From: Euphorbia lathyris
Taxonomy: Eukaryota > Streptophyta > Magnoliopsida > Malpighiales > Euphorbiaceae
Length of the DNA: 64,000 nt
Direction: 5' to 3'
NCBI RefSeq assembly: GCF_963576675.1
Contig: NC_088915.1
Location: forward strand, 3,539,001 to 3,603,000
The notes under the pieces are model-generated. The model was not told where the DNA came from. It did no database searches and worked only from the letters and a program-made list of their open reading frames with translations. Below, in pieces: positions 1-11,600 of the stretch. A program made the position numbers and the translations under genes. Position 1 is the first letter of the stretch, and each line of letters begins with the position of its first letter.

Positions 1-840
1 AACAAAATATTTCCTGCAAAAAAAATAATTCATTATAGAATCAAAATCCAATGAGCAACAAATAGTAAATGCCAACAAAAAGTCAAAAATAACTTGGAAT
101 TGGCCAATTCAAATATAGTGCTTTGTGCTAATAATATTTTAGCAGATAAAGTCATGGAGTTTATTAATAGTCAAGATGATTTTGCAGGGTTCATGACCAT
201 CACTTGATGAGATTCTGAAGGCATTGTTGAATGCTCATTTAATTGGTTTTCATAGATTTGAGATCACAACAACTTTCCAGATTTGAGATCTATCGGGGGA
301 GGTATTATTAGAATGCACACACATTTACAGAGAAGAGAAGAGAGGGACGGAGAAAACCAAAGTTGTGAAGTAAGTAAAGTTATATAGGCGAGACCATTTG
401 TTTGAGATATTTAATCAATATCAAATAATAAGTTTCATACATTCCAACAACCCTCTAAATTTTTAAAAGTGCTAAATTACTCTCTATTCTTATCTAATTA
501 CATTCAATAACATTATATTCTTATCTAATGCCATTCAATAACCTTTATATTTGTCCAATTGTATAATCTCAAAACTTCAACTATCCCCATGAAATCACAA
601 GAGTTCATAATTATTTATATATTTGAAGTTTTTTTTTTACATGTGGCCGAGCATGTATCTAACTTTCTACATCCAAAAGATTCTATTCAGAAATAAGGGG
701 TTATTGAATGCAATCAAACAAGAATAAGAGACCATTTAGAACTTTTGAAAGTTCGGGGGAGCTTAAAGGCAATCAAACAAGAATAAGAGAGTAAAATCGT
801 CTCATAATTTTATTGGTAGATAATTTATTGGTGATGATCA
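1..840 (+). repeat. TPS-repeat unit, arm A plus outer flank (copy 0)
   Basis: This is the end of a TPS-repeat unit whose interior lies to the left of the window. Bases 1-120 match, in reverse, the inner side of the unit at 28.66-28.79 kb. Bases 127-283 are arm A. Bases about 300-835 match, in reverse, the outer flank at 27.14-28.44 kb. The MITE found at 27510-28298 is absent here, so this copy shows the empty site near position 480. Around 835 the sequence switches to the interior of another unit. Confidence 0.7.
127..283 (+). pseudogene. TPS class II fragment (arm A)
   Basis: The translation reads ILADKVMEFINSQDDF, then a degraded VHDYHLM part with stops, then DEILKALLNAHLIGFH in another frame. 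These two stretches are the conserved ADKVMEVINPEDDFVW and DEILRALLNADLIGFH blocks of the synthase-like domain of plant class II trehalose-6-phosphate synthases (TPS5-11 type). The residues that normally lie between them are largely deleted. It is a broken gene fragment with no coding potential. Confidence 0.7.
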
Positions 841-1665
841 AACAATTAAAAAAACATATAATATAGTCATTACAAATGCAATGAATTATTACCAGAAAAT
901 ATCAAACAAGAATAAAGAAGAAGCATAAAAAGTGCATGAGTTGAATCAATCTGCCTAAAAGTAGGCAACTGAATTGAAGAAAAATAATAATACCATTTCA
1001 GAAATCAGACACCAACAACTTCCTGATCATTGCCAAACTAAAATGAACAATTGCTAATGCTTTATTAAGCTAAAAATTGTTACTCCTAAAATTGCAATGA
1101 ATGCATGTGGTGTATTTGCCAAAACCTACTAAACAAAATTTAAAGGCTTGTGAGACCCAACTCTATATATACTCTTTCAACTATTGGTAAGTTTTCCACG
1201 TGGGATAGGAAAAGAGCTCTTAAGAGCAAAGTCCCTAATAACAAATACACCCCCACCAATCAAATTCATTTTCTTCAAAACAAAGCCATTTTCTCACATT
1301 CAGATCAAGTGTCACAAGCATAGTTTCATCATAAGAAATAACAAACAAGCTTGATTTGTGTCAAAAAACATATCATAACAAAAGAAGCATAAACAAACTT
1401 GTGGTTTCAATTTCAAGTAATCATATCACCCTAACACATTAGATAGGTTATATAATGCACTCATAAACAAACACACCAGAGAGAAACATCTAATAAAAAA
1501 AATTAGCATATCAAGTTTAAGACAAACTTGTAGGGTTTCAAATAATCATATCATCATAGAACACATGAGACAGCTTATGTAAGCCACTCATAAGCAAAAC
1601 TCATTATATCTTCAGAATTGCCATTAAAACATAAAACCCAACAAAGAAAAGTGCAAAGATTCACC
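841..1665. repeat. TPS-repeat interior (non-coding)
   Basis: This interior segment is shared with about 4.5-5.45 kb, 51.1-52.1 kb and 55.5-56.5 kb, and in reverse with 35.2-36.1 kb. A stretch around 1110-1300 is not present in the sister copies. It is AT-rich and I see no coding signal. Confidence 0.6.
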
Positions 1666-1667
1666 AT

Positions 1668-1713
1668 AAACAATTGTACGCAGTAATTTGATTTGTTAAG
1701 CAAGATAGTTTCC
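1668..1713 (-). other. 48-bp exon-like block with splice consensus
   Basis: On the minus strand a T-rich tract ending in GCAG precedes a short block starting GAAACTATC, and the block ends in ATG followed by GT. The same block with both splice-like edges is kept at 5468-5515, about 52.1 kb and 56.5 kb, and in the other orientation near 35.09 kb. It could be a small exon of the transcript from which the repeat arose. The product is not recognised. Confidence 0.3.
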
Positions 1714-1799
1714 TGCAAAAAAAAAAGACATGATCAAAATACATATGGATTGGTGAGCAACAAAAAAACAAAAACACATAAAGAAGTTACAATTGCTCA

Positions 1800-2110
1800 A
1801 TTCACCTGTAAACAAACACAACCCTTTTTTGCTAATAATATTTTAGCAGATAAAGTTATGGAGGTTATTAATCAGGAAGATGATTTTGTAGGGTTCATAA
1901 CCATCACTTGATGCTCCTCCCTTCTTTCTTGAGGAAGGGTTTCTACCGAATTAAGCTTGATTCAGATTTGGAAATTTACCCAACGAACGAGCAGTTAGAG
2001 ATCAGATCCTAAAAGCATTGTTGAATGCTAACTTGATAGAGAAGATAAACCCTAATTCTAACCATTGATTTCTATAGATTTGATTACGCCACTTTCTGGA
2101 GAAGATATAA
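1800..2110 (+). pseudogene. TPS class II fragment (arm A)
   Basis: The sequence reads ANNILADKVMEVINQEDDF, then a stop-bearing remnant of the LPTFLRKRF stretch, then VRDQILKALLNAN and a remnant of FHTFDYARHF. All are consecutive blocks of plant class II TPS. The non-TPS residues just upstream (1693-1800) are shared by every arm A copy and are the inner side of the unit. Stops and frame changes make it a pseudogene fragment. The paralogous arm B lies inverted at 3386-3800. Confidence 0.7.
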
Positions 2111-2227
2111 GGGCTATCTGCTATTCAGATCTCAAAGAGGAGATACCTATGAACATTGGGTAACCCTAATTTCTATTCGGCCATTGAGAAGAGCAAAGGT
2201 GTAAGTCCAGTTATATAGGTGATGTCA
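2111..2227. repeat. Outer flank of arm A, internally deleted
   Basis: This matches 48.08-48.24 kb and 52.56-52.72 kb. Compared with those copies, the stretch between TTCTGGAGAAG and ATATAAGGG is deleted, and most of the following MITE is missing. That explains the shorter 3.8-kb spacing to the next arm A. Confidence 0.55.
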
Positions 2228-2396
2228 TCCCTTACTCTCAAACCTAACAGTAAACCAATCTTTTTAAATTTTCAACAGCGCTTGGCTAAAATTGGTCTTG
2301 CTTGAAAAAATTAGGATTTAATTTGCATCACTTCATATGTTAGGGGCTAAATATGCACTTTGATTGAAGCGTTATGGTTAAATTTGACCCTTATCC
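2228..2396. mobile_element. Right end of a Mutator-like MITE (truncated)
   Basis: It ends in TTTGACCCTTATCCC. Full relatives lie at 48.47-49.01, 52.95-53.49, 57.36-57.9 and 26.08-26.63 kb. Only the terminal 170 bases remain here; the left part was lost at AACCTAACAG. Confidence 0.5.
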
Positions 2397-3385
2397 CAAT
2401 AAAAAAATGTACAAAAACTTACAACATAAATATCACATGTTGCAATTATTGAGTTTGTATTGTGATCATGTCGTGTCAATTTCGAATTAGTGTCGAAATG
2501 ATTAAACCGTAGTCCAACCCAAAAAATTTGATATCAATCTCGTATTAACCTAATCGGGATAGTATCGATTAGGTGTGGTGTTGTCGAGTCATATATGATT
2601 TTAATTTGGATCAAATTTATTTTTAGGAAAACCTCACTTTTAATCTTCAGGTTATTAGGATTCTCCCTCTCATTTTATAAAATGACTTAATTTTTATCCT
2701 TACGGTAAAATATTGGTTCAATTTTATCATTTTCTAATAAATTTCGTGGACACGTTTTATTCGAAATTATTTTGAAAATGATAAAATTAAATCAAATTTT
2801 CTATTATCAAAATAAAAATCACAAAAAAATTATGAATGGACAAAATTAACTTGTTTTATAAGATAAGGACAAAATCATTATTTTTTTCAACGACTTTGGA
2901 AGGAGTTAGGCTTATAAGTACTTAATTGAGAAAAATAATGGATTAAACAAAATAAAATCACATGATATGCATACTATGTTTGTGCTCGGTTTTTGAAAGG
3001 ATATTGCAATTAAAAAAGTTGTTAAAATTTATTAATTATAAGATTGAGTAGATTGATTTGTCTGAAACTAAATCTAAAAATAAGATTTCTTTGGTGCTGT
3101 CAGTATCCCATTGTTTTTAGAAGAAAGAGTGGAGCCCGTGGCAGGAAAAAAACATATCTTATCCCTAATTTTCTTTAATCTGGCGACCAAGTTATAGGGA
3201 AGCTTAAACTACTCTTAGTTCGCTAATAATGGAATTTGAGGGCAAACTCCAAATATGAGAAACTCCAAATAATCATTTGGAATTGGAAATTGAACATCAC
3301 TGGGTGCACATGTCTAGAACAACATATTCATTTACTAATTTAGAACAAAATTAGTTTCATTTTATTCCACTAATATATCAAAGAA
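2397..3385. repeat. Outer flank between arms (R segment)
   Basis: This AT-rich non-coding segment recurs at 49.0-50.07, 53.5-54.47 and 57.9-58.94 kb. In the opposite orientation it recurs at 25.58-26.08, 31.29-33.49, 37.19-37.86 and 44.14-44.75 kb. No open frame or gene signal is seen. Confidence 0.65.
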
Positions 3386-3815
3386 TTGAGCAATGCTTAC
3401 ATAATCTCGTCTCTAACTTGTAGAGTTTGATAAATTTCCGACGAGGAAAATGAACTACTTATGAAGAAACCAAGCTCAACTCGGTAGGAACACTTCCTCA
3501 AAAATGTAAGGAGGACCATAGAGTGATGGTCATGAACCCATACAAAAGCATCTTCAAGATTAATAACCTTCATAACCCTATGTGCAAAAATTTTATTAGC
3601 AGAAACATATGCTTGCCACAACAACTTGTCAAAGCCATCACTCTTGTCAAGGCACATATTGGACATTAAAGCTCGATGACCACCATTTCTTCTTGCAGCA
3701 ACCAGATGATGGAGCATCTGAATCTCCATTGCTCCGTCCATCTTTTTTAGGAAAAAAAACTTTGAGCAATCATCGCCATCTGAATCTCCTTGCTTTGGAT
3801 TTCCACTAACTACGG
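3386..3815 (-). pseudogene. TPS class II fragment (arm B)
   Basis: On the minus strand the frame contains AYVSANKIFAHRVMKVI, then AFVWVHDHHSMVLLTFLRK, then SSSEIYQTLQVRDEIM. These match, in order, the AYVSANKIFADKVMEVI, DFVWVHDYHLMVLPTFLRK and SSEIYRTLPVRDEIL blocks of class II TPS. HDHH replaces the conserved HDYH, and a stop follows DEIM where RALLNADLI should continue. Upstream, the WWSSSFNVQSLC stretch resembles the WSFSWDEDSL block. The fragment is about 110 residues long against some 850 for a complete protein and has lost all catalytic context. Confidence 0.75.
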
Positions 3816-5467
3816 ACGGGATGCAAAAAAAAGGATCACGATCTAAAAGCAGGATGCGGTTTTAATTATAATAAAACAAATGGATAATCTAAGACATCCA
3901 CATAAAGGCATTTGCTTTTAAGAAATGCCCTCGACCGAGTTAGATTTCATCATGTACGGGAACATATCAACTTCAACCAACATCAATCTTAAACTTTTTC
4001 AAATTAACCAAAAAAGGTCTCCAGTTCATGACTATAACATGTAGATCAAAGACGAAACAACCATAAAAACAGAATTAATTTCTTCATCTGTTTTATAATT
4101 AATTAATTAATTATTATCTTCATCTTGTCTCAATGGAATCTAAAATATTCTAACAAGAATTCCTTTCTCTTTCTCTGATGAATCACTGATTATTGCGCAT
4201 AAGTTTTCCTAAATCGGAATTAATTAAGCATCTAAAAAGCCAGTGAACGTAAGAATTGAATTCCTAACATGGCTCAAATCATCCTTCCATTTCCTATACA
4301 GATGGAGACATTTTTCTTTTCCAGCAAGTTACATTTTTATAAACTATGTTGAACTCTTCCTCCTTAGCTTTTTAGCATTTCGTTTCAAATTCAGTTTCAG
4401 TGCAACATAGCACATATATAATCCTCAAAAATGTTCATCTCATAATTCACTCTCTTTACTTGGAAACAATGGAAATAGATTAAGATGTTCAATGGATTTA
4501 AATTCATTCGGTGTTGATCAAACAATTAAAGTACCCATATAATATAGTCATTACAAATACAATGAATTACTACCAGAAAATACCAAACAAGAATACAGGA
4601 GAAGCATAAAAAGTACATGAGTTGAATCAATCTGCCTAAAAGTATGCAACTGAATTGAAGCAAAACAATAATACCATTTAGAAAATCAGACGCCAACAAC
4701 TTCGTGATAATTTGTTACAAACAACAAATTAGTATTTTGAGAGAAATATCTAGCATTGCCAAACTAAAATGAACAATTGCTAATGTTTTACTAAATGAAC
4801 AAACACGATTTGGAATCTGCAATTTTCTCCATTGCAAATTAAGCTAAAAATGGTTACTCCCAAAGCCGCAATCTCAACTAGTTGGAAATGAATGAAATTA
4901 CAACAAAGATAATTGTCTGATGAAATTTAGATAATATTCAGATCAAGCATCACCAGCATAGTCTCATCACAGCAAATAACAAACAATCTTGATTTGTATC
5001 AAAAAACTTATCATAACAAAAAAAAAAGCATAAGCAAACCTATGGTTTCAATTTCAAGTAATCATATCATCCGGACACATCAAATAGCTAGGTTATATAG
5101 AAAAACACACCAGAGAGCAACATCTAATAACAAAAATTAGCATATCCAGTTTAAAACAAACATATAGGGTTTCAAATAATCATATCATATCATCATAGAA
5201 CACATCAGACAGCTTATGTAAGCCACTCATAAGCAAACACATTTAACAATAGATCTATTGAAATCACAATTACAATCCTCAAATTCTCACCTTTTGGCAT
5301 AATCATTTTAAAAAAACCACTATAGTAAACAAGTAATTAAAGAAAGATTAATAATGATACACCATTTGTAAACACATATAATAAGATAGGGTAGCGGCAA
5401 AACTCATTATATCTTCAGAATTGCCATTAAAACATAAAACCCAACAAAGAAAAAGTGTAAAGATTAC
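3816..5467. repeat. TPS-repeat interior (non-coding)
   Basis: The plain interior between arm B and arm A is shared almost base for base with 50.5-52.1 kb and 54.87-56.52 kb, and in reverse with 35.1-36.8 kb. It is AT-rich and no gene is recognised. Copies at 50.6 kb lack a short piece (GAAATGCCCTCGA...) that is kept here and at 54.98 kb. Confidence 0.65.
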
Positions 5468-5515
5468 CATAAACAATTGTAAGCAGTAATTTGATTTGTT
5501 AAGCAAGATAGTTTC
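5468..5515 (-). other. 48-bp exon-like block with splice consensus
   Basis: The minus strand has a polypyrimidine/T tract and GCAG, then 48 bases (16 codons without a stop), then GTAATC. It is the same block as at 1668-1713. The in-frame length and conserved edges suggest a former exon, but the peptide is not recognised. Confidence 0.3.
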
Positions 5516-5599
5516 CTGCAAAAAAAAAAAGATCGGATCAAAATACATATGGATTAGTGAGCAACAAAAAAACAAAAATACATAAAGAAGTTACAGTTG

Positions 5600-5935
5600 C
5601 TCAATTCACCTATAAACAAACACAACCCTTTTTTGCTAATAATATTTTAGCAGATAAAGTTATGGAGGTTATTAATCCGGAAGATGATTTTGTAGGGTTC
5701 ATAACCATCACTTGATGCTCCTCCCTTCTTTCTTAAGGAAGGGTTTCCACCGAATTAAGCTTGATTCAGATTTGGAAATTTACCCAACGAACGAGCAGTT
5801 AGAGATCAGATCCTAAAAGCATTGTTGAAATGCTAACTTGATAGAGAAGATAAACCCTAATTCTAACCATTGATTTCTATAGATTTGATTACGCCACTTT
5901 CTGGAGAAGATAAACCCTAATCCTAACTTGATTGT
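5600..5935 (+). pseudogene. TPS class II fragment (arm A)
   Basis: It is the same as the copy at 1800-2110: ANNILADKVMEVINPEDDF, a broken LPTFLRK part, VRDQILKALL and a frameshifted FDYA remnant. A one-base insertion in GTTGAAATGC separates the last blocks. After position 5935 the flank differs from every other copy, so this is a rearrangement junction. Confidence 0.7.
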
Positions 5936-6654
5936 TATTAATGAAATAGGGAGTGTACGAGAAGGGGCATATTGATTGAATATTTAAATAGTGTGTTCTT
6001 CTGATGCATGTTAAGAATCATATGATGTTAAATTCAAAAATAGTTTAAGAATTAATTGAATATGTTATAACTAAAAAAAATTGTTGCAAATGAAGTTTTT
6101 GATCTTGTGCCTTTTAGCTTTTGTTTTTTTGTAGAACTTAAGTTTTCGAAAGTAGCTTTTATATCTCTAAAAGTATGGACATTTAGATTCAAAGTCTATA
6201 CAACCATGAACTTAAAAGTATGGACTTTTATTTTATCATTAATCTGAAATCTGATGCTCCTAATTGAAAGTTGATGTTGTGATTCTTGCTACAGGTTATG
6301 ACGGAAAGAAAAAGCTCAAGGACAATGTCAATTTAAGTTTTCAAAACTAAAAACTTGTTTTAAAATAATTTAGGGATCTGAGACTGGAATGGACAATGCT
6401 TCTTCAAACCAAATATCAGAAGCTTCCTAGAAGTGAGTGGCAAACAATCTCCCATGAATTGGTATGCATCCATTTTTTTTATTAGTCCAGGTGGTTTATA
6501 ATAGAATTTATGTTAAAATACATACTAACTTTAATTTTCTTCTAAACTCCTGACATAAAGGAATCATTGTCAGACAACCAAGAAAAAATGCGATTGATGG
6601 ACACAAAGATAGATGTTTAAACAGATGTAATACTTTTATGGAACTCTTGATGAA
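5936..6654 (+). repeat. Cargo unit, left part; unrecognised exon-like pieces
   Basis: This is the start of a TPS-repeat unit whose interior was replaced by gene fragments. Exon-like pieces with AG before and GT after are visible, for example TACAG at about 6295 and a block of about 90 bases after TTTAG near 6372 that ends before GTATGC at 6460. No product is recognised and the frames contain stops. Confidence 0.35.
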
Positions 6655-6968
6655 GGCTTGAAGGAACTACATGAAGTTCCTAGTCATGGCAATAGGATTG
6701 TCAAAGACCTCACCATTGTTGAGAACCTGCAGCAAAATATTAAGTTACCAAAACCGTCAGGGAAAACAAGAAGATATTGCAGAAAGCAGCAACTGCATAA
6801 AAAAAAAAGCCAAAAGTAGAAGGGTTGGAGATGAAATAAGAGAGTCCATTGATTGGAATGCTTTGGAAAAAGAGGCAGAATCAAATGGAAGGTAAAGAGG
6901 AAAAACATCAAATACATATGCTTTTTAAGATGTGCAGATGTTGATTTGGTTGCCAAAGGCGAAATGGA
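6655..6968 (+). pseudogene. DEMETER/ROS1-like DNA glycosylase fragment
   Basis: The frame ending near 6893 reads SIDWNALEKEAESNGR. After a frameshift the plus strand gives RCADVDLVAKG. In plant DEMETER/ROS1-type 5-methylcytosine DNA glycosylases, a DWDSLRKEA..NG segment is followed by KRER..., DWEAVRCADVDLIA and then the glycosylase fold. The lysine-rich stretch before it fits the linker of that family. Only this short N-terminal border of the catalytic region is present, without the helix-hairpin-helix or Fe-S cysteines, so it is a captured fragment. The identification rests on two short blocks. Confidence 0.5.
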
Positions 6969-6972
6969 TAAA

Positions 6973-7578
6973 AAAAGGAGAAGTTCAGAACAAGAGGCTA
7001 TGGGGGAATTGCTGCCGGAGGAGATTGTGACATAAATTCTATTAAGGTTGCCTCGGAAATCTCTTTTGAGATTTAAGCATGCTTTCTATTCATGTCTTTT
7101 GTACATAGAAGATTATGATGGCACTATACATACTGAAGGATTTGATTTTCCATATGAGTTTTTTTTTATAATGAAAAGTGGATTTGTGTCAGCCTTTGTA
7201 ACTCTTGTGATGGATTAATATGCTTCCTTAGAGATCAAAGGTCCAAATGAGTATAAGATAATACAATCTCCATTGATTTCAAATATTTCAAATGGAGATT
7301 GTATTATTTTATACTCACATGGGCCTTTGATCTCTATTAATCCATCACACGACTTAGAAACAATGACAGGAATCAGCTTTTCATCACCAAAAAAAATTAT
7401 ATGGAAAATCAAATCCTTCAGGTATACTGCTATCATAATCTTCTTTGTAAAAAGACATGAATAGGAAGCATGCTTAAATCTCAAAAGAGATTTCACAGGC
7501 AACCTTAATAGAATTTCTGTCACAATCTCCTCCAGTAACAATTCCATCATAGCCTCTTGTTCTGAATTTCTACTTTTT
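6973..7578. repeat. F-box gene fragment folded into an inverted repeat
   Basis: Two arms of about 300 bases (6973-7284 and 7285-7578) are reverse complements with almost no spacer. Each carries the start of a plant F-box protein: on plus ELLPEEIVT, a stop, then ILLRLPRKSLLRF; on minus LLEEIVTEILLRLPVKSLLRF. A SCDGLI block of the F-box-associated region follows. The left arm has a stop in the F-box (TAA for GAA); the right arm keeps the F-box open. A 10-base piece near 7231 is present only in the left arm. A transcript through it would form a long imperfect hairpin. Confidence 0.75.
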
Positions 7579-7601
7579 AAGAATGAACAACATCCTTGCA
7601 A
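7215..7601 (-). pseudogene. F-box protein N-terminal fragment (open frame)
   Basis: This is a 128-residue frame. The F-box core LLEEIVTEILLRLPVKSLLRF lies at about residues 21-41, followed by a degraded region and KSCDGLIEI from the start of the F-box-associated domain. A full protein of this family is typically 350-450 residues, so only the N-terminal third remains. The frame then runs back into the opposite hairpin arm, which explains the non-homologous C-terminal end. F-box proteins act as substrate receptors of SCF ubiquitin ligases; this fragment lacks a substrate-binding domain and is unlikely to work. Confidence 0.55.
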
Positions 7602-8254
7602 GACGAATAAATGTATAAATATTCCAAACTTATATGTATTAATGGGATGCTCTCTAATCTAATATGTATATAATCAGTGTTTAGAACATTATCTTTGCTG
7701 TTAAACTCTTGTCTTTGCTGCAAGCCTTTGGATTATAATATATGTTCATTGCATTTAATTCTATTGAACATCTTAATCTATTTCCATTGTTTCCAAGTAA
7801 ATATAGTGCATTTGTTGATTAGAGGGTTATATATATGATATGTTGCATAGAGATGGAAAAGGACACAAGAGAATCTTTATTTCTAAAAATATAGCTAGGA
7901 AACAGAAAAGAAACTGGAACGGAAACACTAATGAGAAAGATTTTATGTGCAATATATTTATGTTCATCTAATATTACTGCCATTTAAGTTGCGTTCCTTA
8001 CTGAAAAATCGAATTTAGTTGGTATAAATGTAGGACTAGCTGTTTTGAAAATATAAGCAACCTATGTTACTAAATGTGAATAAAATCATTGATATCCTTC
8101 TCTTGTACATTATTTCCAGTTGTTTTCTTATAATAAAAAATGTAATCTACTTTTTAGATTTTGATTCTTATTTTGCATCCTCCCTTTAAATAATAGGAAT
8201 CCGAAGGAAGGAGATTAAGACGGTGATGACTGCTCCCAGAATTGTGTTTGAAAC
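7579..8254 (+). repeat. TPS-repeat interior (B-side)
   Basis: It includes the shared TTTCCATTGTTTCCAAGTAAA segment (about 7780), also found at 30.37 and 36.1 kb and in reverse at 4.46, 51.1 and 55.5 kb. It is AT-rich with no gene seen. Confidence 0.5.
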
Positions 8255-8515
8255 ATGTGGTGGTGATGCACAAAATAATGGAGATTCAGATGCTTATAAA
8301 GATTCAAATTAGAGCCAGTGGTCATTTAGCTTGGATGAGGATTCACTATGTCCCCTTATCACGGTGATCATTTTGACAAGTTGGTGGGACAAGCATATAT
8401 TTCTGCCAATAAATTTTTTGCACATCCGGTTATAGAGGTTATTAGCCCTCAAGCTGATTTTGTATGGATTCATGATCATCACTTTAACTTATCTGAATAT
8501 CTATTTTTATGTAGA
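8255..8515 (+). pseudogene. TPS class II fragment (arm B)
   Basis: The plus strand reads SQWSFSLDEDSL, then PYHGDHFDKLVGQAYISANK, then a stretch matching DFVWVHDYH. These correspond to the WSFSWDEDSL, PDHGDRFDKLLWQAYVSANK and VHDYH blocks of class II TPS. The two outer blocks are far apart in the real protein, so an internal deletion joined them before or during capture. This copy keeps the best WSFS and HGD blocks of all arms. The LINE at 8560 lies just downstream. Confidence 0.75.
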
Positions 8516-8545
8516 TGTCATGTAGGACTTAGGAGTAATCATGTG

Positions 8546-8559
8546 TCAATTGGATTATT
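8546..8559. repeat. Target-site duplication of the LINE (left)
   Basis: TCAATTGGATTATT is repeated exactly at 14212-14225 on the other side of the LINE. A perfect 14-bp duplication next to the poly-A tail (seen as T on plus) fits target-primed reverse transcription and a recent insertion. Confidence 0.9.
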
Positions 8560-8661
8560 TTTTTGATGGAAATGAGGAGGGAGCGAATGCTCCGACCCGA
8601 TTTATTAAGAGGAAAGTCAAAAAATTACAGAGCTAAACAAAATAAAGAATGATGACAAAAA

Positions 8662-11600
8662 TTAGTTGAACCTATAAGAGGCTCGACCAGAGCTGTTGTC
8701 TGCCAGTAGAAATTTACAAAAAACTGGAGGGGCATCCCACCAACGCTCTCCTGTATTGTTGCGGGCGTAGTTCGCTAGACGGTCGGCAACTTGATTACCT
8801 TCCCGGTAAGTGTGGGAGAAGGACACTTGCATTTTCTTCAATTTCTTGTTAGAATCTGACCATGCAGTAATTAACTCCCACGGAACCCTGCTCGTGCGTG
8901 ACCGCATGATCGTAATGACATATGACGAGTCGCTTTCAATCCAAAGCCGATTCCAACCCTGATTATAAGCGTAAGAGATTGCCGCGATTGCCGCCTTTAG
9001 CTCTGCAATGTGTGCAAGAGGCGCTGCTGTTGGAAAAGTGAAAGCTCCCAGCATCTTCCCTGAGCTGTCCCTGAATATTCCCCCACATCCGGCCGTTGTG
9101 TTCATGACCGAGGCGTCTGTATTCGCCTTTATCCAGCCCGTTGGTGGCGGTTGCCATTTGACCGGAATGATCTTCGGAGCTTTCTGAAGTCTAGGTTTGA
9201 GGGCCAGCGAGTAAAGAATCTTCCTCTCGATCGTTGCATTCCAAACAGAGCCTTTCTCAAAGTGATCAGCGTGCCTTATTTGATACCATAGAGACCTGAA
9301 CATTACATGAATATTGGGTATAACATTGTTAAAGAAATAGTCGTTCCTAACTCTCCACATGACCCAAACTACATGAACAATCGCGCTTATCCAGAGGTTT
9401 TTTATCTGCGGGCTGAACCTCATCTTCAGTGCCTGATCCACAAAATCACGAAAATCATCATCATATCGAAGCCGCCTCCCAAACAGTGTAGCAATGCCCT
9501 GCCAAAGCCGCTTTGCATATTTACATCTTATCATTAGATGTTCAAGGCTTTCCTCCTGCACCAAACAGTAACAGCAGCGGGAAACAATCACCATTCCCCT
9601 TGATTTCAAACTGTCATGCGTGGGGAGCCTCCCCATGTAAGCTCGCCAAAGAGTTAAAGAGTGCGATGGGGGGATAGTCGGTTGCCATATCAGATTAATC
9701 GTACAGTTCTGTGGCGGGTTCTGCAGCCATTTATAGAAGAGCTTAACCGTGAAACCATCTGAGGCACGTCGCCAATAACACTTATCTTTGTGATCTCCAC
9801 TTCCGCTAATCAGATTTACCGCCTCTGTGGTTTCCGTGCTTAAATCCGGCATGTTTGTCCATCGGTCATCAAAACGGAAATCTCTCGTGCTATCGCGGAA
9901 TTTGGCTCTTTCAGATCTACTAATCCCCATCTGATCAGCAATGGTTGGGATAATCCATTCGGCATTCCAAAAGGAGAGATTCGTATCCGTGCCCAGTAGC
10001 CAACAACAGTTATCTCTCAGAGTGTTGTAGACGTTTTTGATAGAACACCAAACCGAAGAGAGGGCAGGGATCTTCCTTGGTAAGCCAGCCAAGTTTATGA
10101 AACAAGATCGTAAGGTATTGAAGCATAAAGAATCCTCAGTCAGCACTCCCCAAGCAAGCTTCCCCGTGAGCGCCATATTCCAAATCTCAAGTTTTTTAAT
10201 ACATAGACCTCCTTCCTTTAGTGATTTAGTGCAGGAGTCCCAGGAAGGGATAACAAGCCTCCTTTCAGTAATTGATCCCGACCAGAGAAAGTTCCTCATA
10301 TATTTGGTAAGACGTTTCATTAAGCTGGATGGCCATTTGTATAACATAAAGGTGTGAGTTAGAGAGCCCGTAATTACCGTCTTGATTAAAGTAAGCCTTC
10401 CCGCCATAGACAGCGCACTGCCTTTCCACCTGGAAAATTTATCTGTAATTTTATCTGCTATGGAGGAGAGAAAACGAGCTCTAGGAGCCCCAACAAACAG
10501 CGGAGCCCCTAAATACAGTAAGGGGAGTTTGCCAGATCTGATACCCGTGATCCCTGCAAGTCTGTTTCGACGCCGTTGTGTAATGCTATCCCCAAAAAAC
10601 ACTTCGGATTTGCTCCAATTCACCATCTGACCCAAGATATTGCCATAGAGGTCGAAGATTGATCTCAAGATCTGAACGTTAGAAATTGAGGCTTTGCAAA
10701 ATATCAGAATATCGTCAGAGTACATAAGATTAGTTGGCATGTTGCATTTGCTAGAGTAAGCAGAAGGAATTAGCTCCCCTCTTTCAGTGTACCGAGTCAA
10801 TATCCTGCTCAAAAAATCCTCTGCTAGGCTGAACAAGATTGGAGAAAGGGGATCCCCCTGACGCACACCCCGAGAGCAGGGGAAGTATCCTCTAATGCCA
10901 GCTCCTGTGATAATAGAAATCCTTGCGGAGGAGAGAATGTTCAGCATCCAATCACGGAACTGCAAGGAGAACCCAAAAGCTTCGAGCACTGTTAAGATAA
11001 AATTCCAGTCCAGGGTGTCAAACGCCTTTGAGATGTCAATTTTGAGACTTATATTCCCCCCAAAGCTCTTTTTTTGCAGATTGTTTATCCCTTCCGAAGC
11101 CAAGGCGATGCAATGATGAATATTCCGTCCTTTGATGAAACCGAATTGGTTCTGAGAGGTTATCAAGCCAGCCACTATTGTTAATCTGTCAGCTAATATT
11201 TTCGAGATGATTTTGAAACCGAAGTTGCTCATCACGATTGGCCTGTATTGGGCAATGCTCACAGCATCCGCAGTCTTGGGGATAAGGGCCATGATATTTG
11301 AGTTCAGACCTGTACTGATTATTCCTGTGTGGAAGAACCATTGCACCATTTGACAAAAATTTGCACCGACAATGTCCCAATAAACCTGAAAAAATTTCCC
11401 AGTGAATCCATCTGGCCCGGGGGCGCTTTCCGCACTCATACTGTCAACTGACATCTTAATTTCCTCTTTTAGCGGGCAGCGCAGTAACTCTGCATTCATC
11501 TCCGGTGTGACCAAGTTCGGGATGATCTCATGGACAATTGAGAGATTCGCTGGCTCCACCAACGGATTTTTGAACTGATTGCCAAAATAATCGGTGATGT

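Noticed and set aside
3609..3809. Plus-strand frame (and its sisters at 50209 and 54577) opposite arm B
   Set aside because: Antisense reading of the TPS fragment; the minus frame carries the homology.
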